Origin: Bacteroides sp.
GTDB lineage: Bacteria > Bacteroidota > Bacteroidia > Bacteroidales > GCA-2748055
Reading direction: 5' to 3'
Length of the DNA stretch: 6,335 nucleotides
Assembly (NCBI GenBank): GCA_011048475.1
Contig: DSDZ01000118.1
Coordinates: 1 to 6,335 of the forward strand
In this document: positions 5,700 to 6,335 of the stretch, piece after piece
Numbering within the stretch: position 1 is the first letter of the stretch
How the letters are laid out: the number at the start of each line of letters is the position of its first letter
Program-made: the position numbers and the translations under genes
The notes under the pieces: model-generated
Seen by the model: only the letters and a program-made list of their open reading frames with translations
Databases searched by the model: none
Told to the model about the DNA's origin: nothing

Positions 5700-6335
5700 T
5701 TAAAACCCGTAATTCAAACCAATTTTCAATGTCCCCGTCCTCCCGTGGTACACCGCCGGGGTCCACCGGTCCAGGTACTCCTGCTCGCCGGTCACCCTCC
5801 GCCATTCGTATCCCACCCGCAGGTACAGATCGTTGACCACCTGCACGGTGGTCAGCAGTCCGAATCTGACAGATTCCCAGACGACGGGATCGAAAGGGGC
5901 GATGGCCGGACCGGTGCGCGGGCTTCCCAGCGCTGTGTGATCGGGTCCTTTCACGGACCGGTTGAAATAAGCCCTTACCTGCATGGTGCGCAGCGGGCGG
6001 TACCCGGCGGACAGGTACAGGTCCTTCGCATTGTCCTCCAGGTAGTGTCCCAGGTTGTAGCGGTTGGACTCAAAGGTGGTGGTGGTTATATAGTGCCTGA
6101 AGACGAGGGAATTGCTCCATGTGTATTCCGCCACGATCCGCACGTCCGGCAGGATGGTGGAAGATACCCCTGCCTTGTAGGAGACAAAGTTGTACTCATC
6201 CTTTTCGAAGATCCTTCCCACCTGCACCTCATCGATGAAGGCGGTTCCGTAAAAATGGAAATGGCGGAGGTTGCGGGAGGAGACCGACAGGAACATCTGG
6301 GAGTTCATGTTGTTGATCCCCGCATTCAGCGTATG
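5700..6335 (-). CDS. Outer-membrane beta-barrel protein, Wzi-like capsule-assembly type (3' part only)
   Basis: Only the last 211 residues are present; the frame stays open to the right edge, so the ATG at 6308 is internal (nine codons precede it in the window). The sequence shows alternating polar and aromatic residues in beta-strand-like runs (HFHFYGTAFIDEVQVGRIF, YKAGVSSTILPDVRIVAEYT, GLLTTVQVVNDLYLRVGYEW), and ends in GLNYGF with a terminal Phe, the usual barrel-assembly signal. The middle motifs TTTTFESNRYNLGHYLEDNA, YLSAGYRPLRTMQVRAYFNR and KGPDHT resemble, from memory, the C-terminal half of Bacteroidota proteins annotated as Wzi-family capsule assembly. Wzi in Escherichia coli is an outer-membrane lectin that anchors capsule. 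That role would fit the sugar transferase and the sulfate-activation genes nearby. The barrel call is strong; the Wzi assignment is moderate, and a generic porin-like barrel is the alternative. Confidence 0.72.
   Translation of the reverse strand, partial: HTLNAGINNMNSQMFLSVSSRNLRHFHFYGTAFIDEVQVGRIFEKDEYNFVSYKAGVSSTILPDVRIVAEYTWSNSLVFRHYITTTTFESNRYNLGHYLEDNAKDLYLSAGYRPLRTMQVRAYFNRSVKGPDHTALGSPRTGPAIAPFDPVVWESVRFGLLTTVQVVNDLYLRVGYEWRRVTGEQEYLDRWTPAVYHGRTGTLKIGLNYGF

Overview
The window looks like a chromosomal segment from a GC-rich member of the Bacteroidota. The evidence is a gliding-motility/CHU_C-type C-terminal domain next to a PKD domain, an N-terminal CBM9-like plus DUF5916-type outer-membrane protein, a Bacteroidota-style long sugar transferase, start sites mostly without strong Shine-Dalgarno sequences, and upstream regions that can be read with the -33 TTG / -7 TAnnTTTG promoter pattern. 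Coding DNA is GC-rich and the short intergenic gaps are AT-richer. No RNA genes, insertion sequences, CRISPR arrays or phage genes were seen. No gap between genes exceeds about 130 bases.

Layout, left to right. (1) A secreted or outer-membrane DUF5916-like protein on the minus strand; only its first 139 residues are present. (2) A 507-residue polytopic sugar transferase (minus) that begins envelope polysaccharide synthesis. (3) A 128-base divergent promoter region. (4) cysQ (plus), the PAP phosphatase. (5) A two-gene unit on the plus strand: an ECF sigma factor, then, overlapping by ATGA, a single-pass membrane protein with a short cytoplasmic head, a Pro/Glu/Ala-rich linker, a PKD domain and a CHU_C-like domain. 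A TGCAACC-N16-AGTC element 40 bases upstream of the sigma gene resembles an ECF-type promoter. (6) cysC (minus), adenylylsulfate kinase, converging on the membrane protein with a 47-base gap and no clear terminator. (7) The last 211 residues of an outer-membrane beta-barrel (minus) that resembles the Wzi-like capsule-assembly proteins of Bacteroidota.

How they may work together (inference). CysC makes PAPS and CysQ removes the PAP left after sulfate transfer. With a polysaccharide-initiating sugar transferase and a capsule-associated barrel beside them, the simplest reading is the edge of a locus for a sulfated exopolysaccharide or capsule. The sulfotransferase, and the CysD/CysN that make APS, would lie outside the window. 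The sigma factor and its coupled membrane partner sit inside this neighbourhood and could be an envelope-sensing regulatory switch for it. That link is not shown by the sequence.
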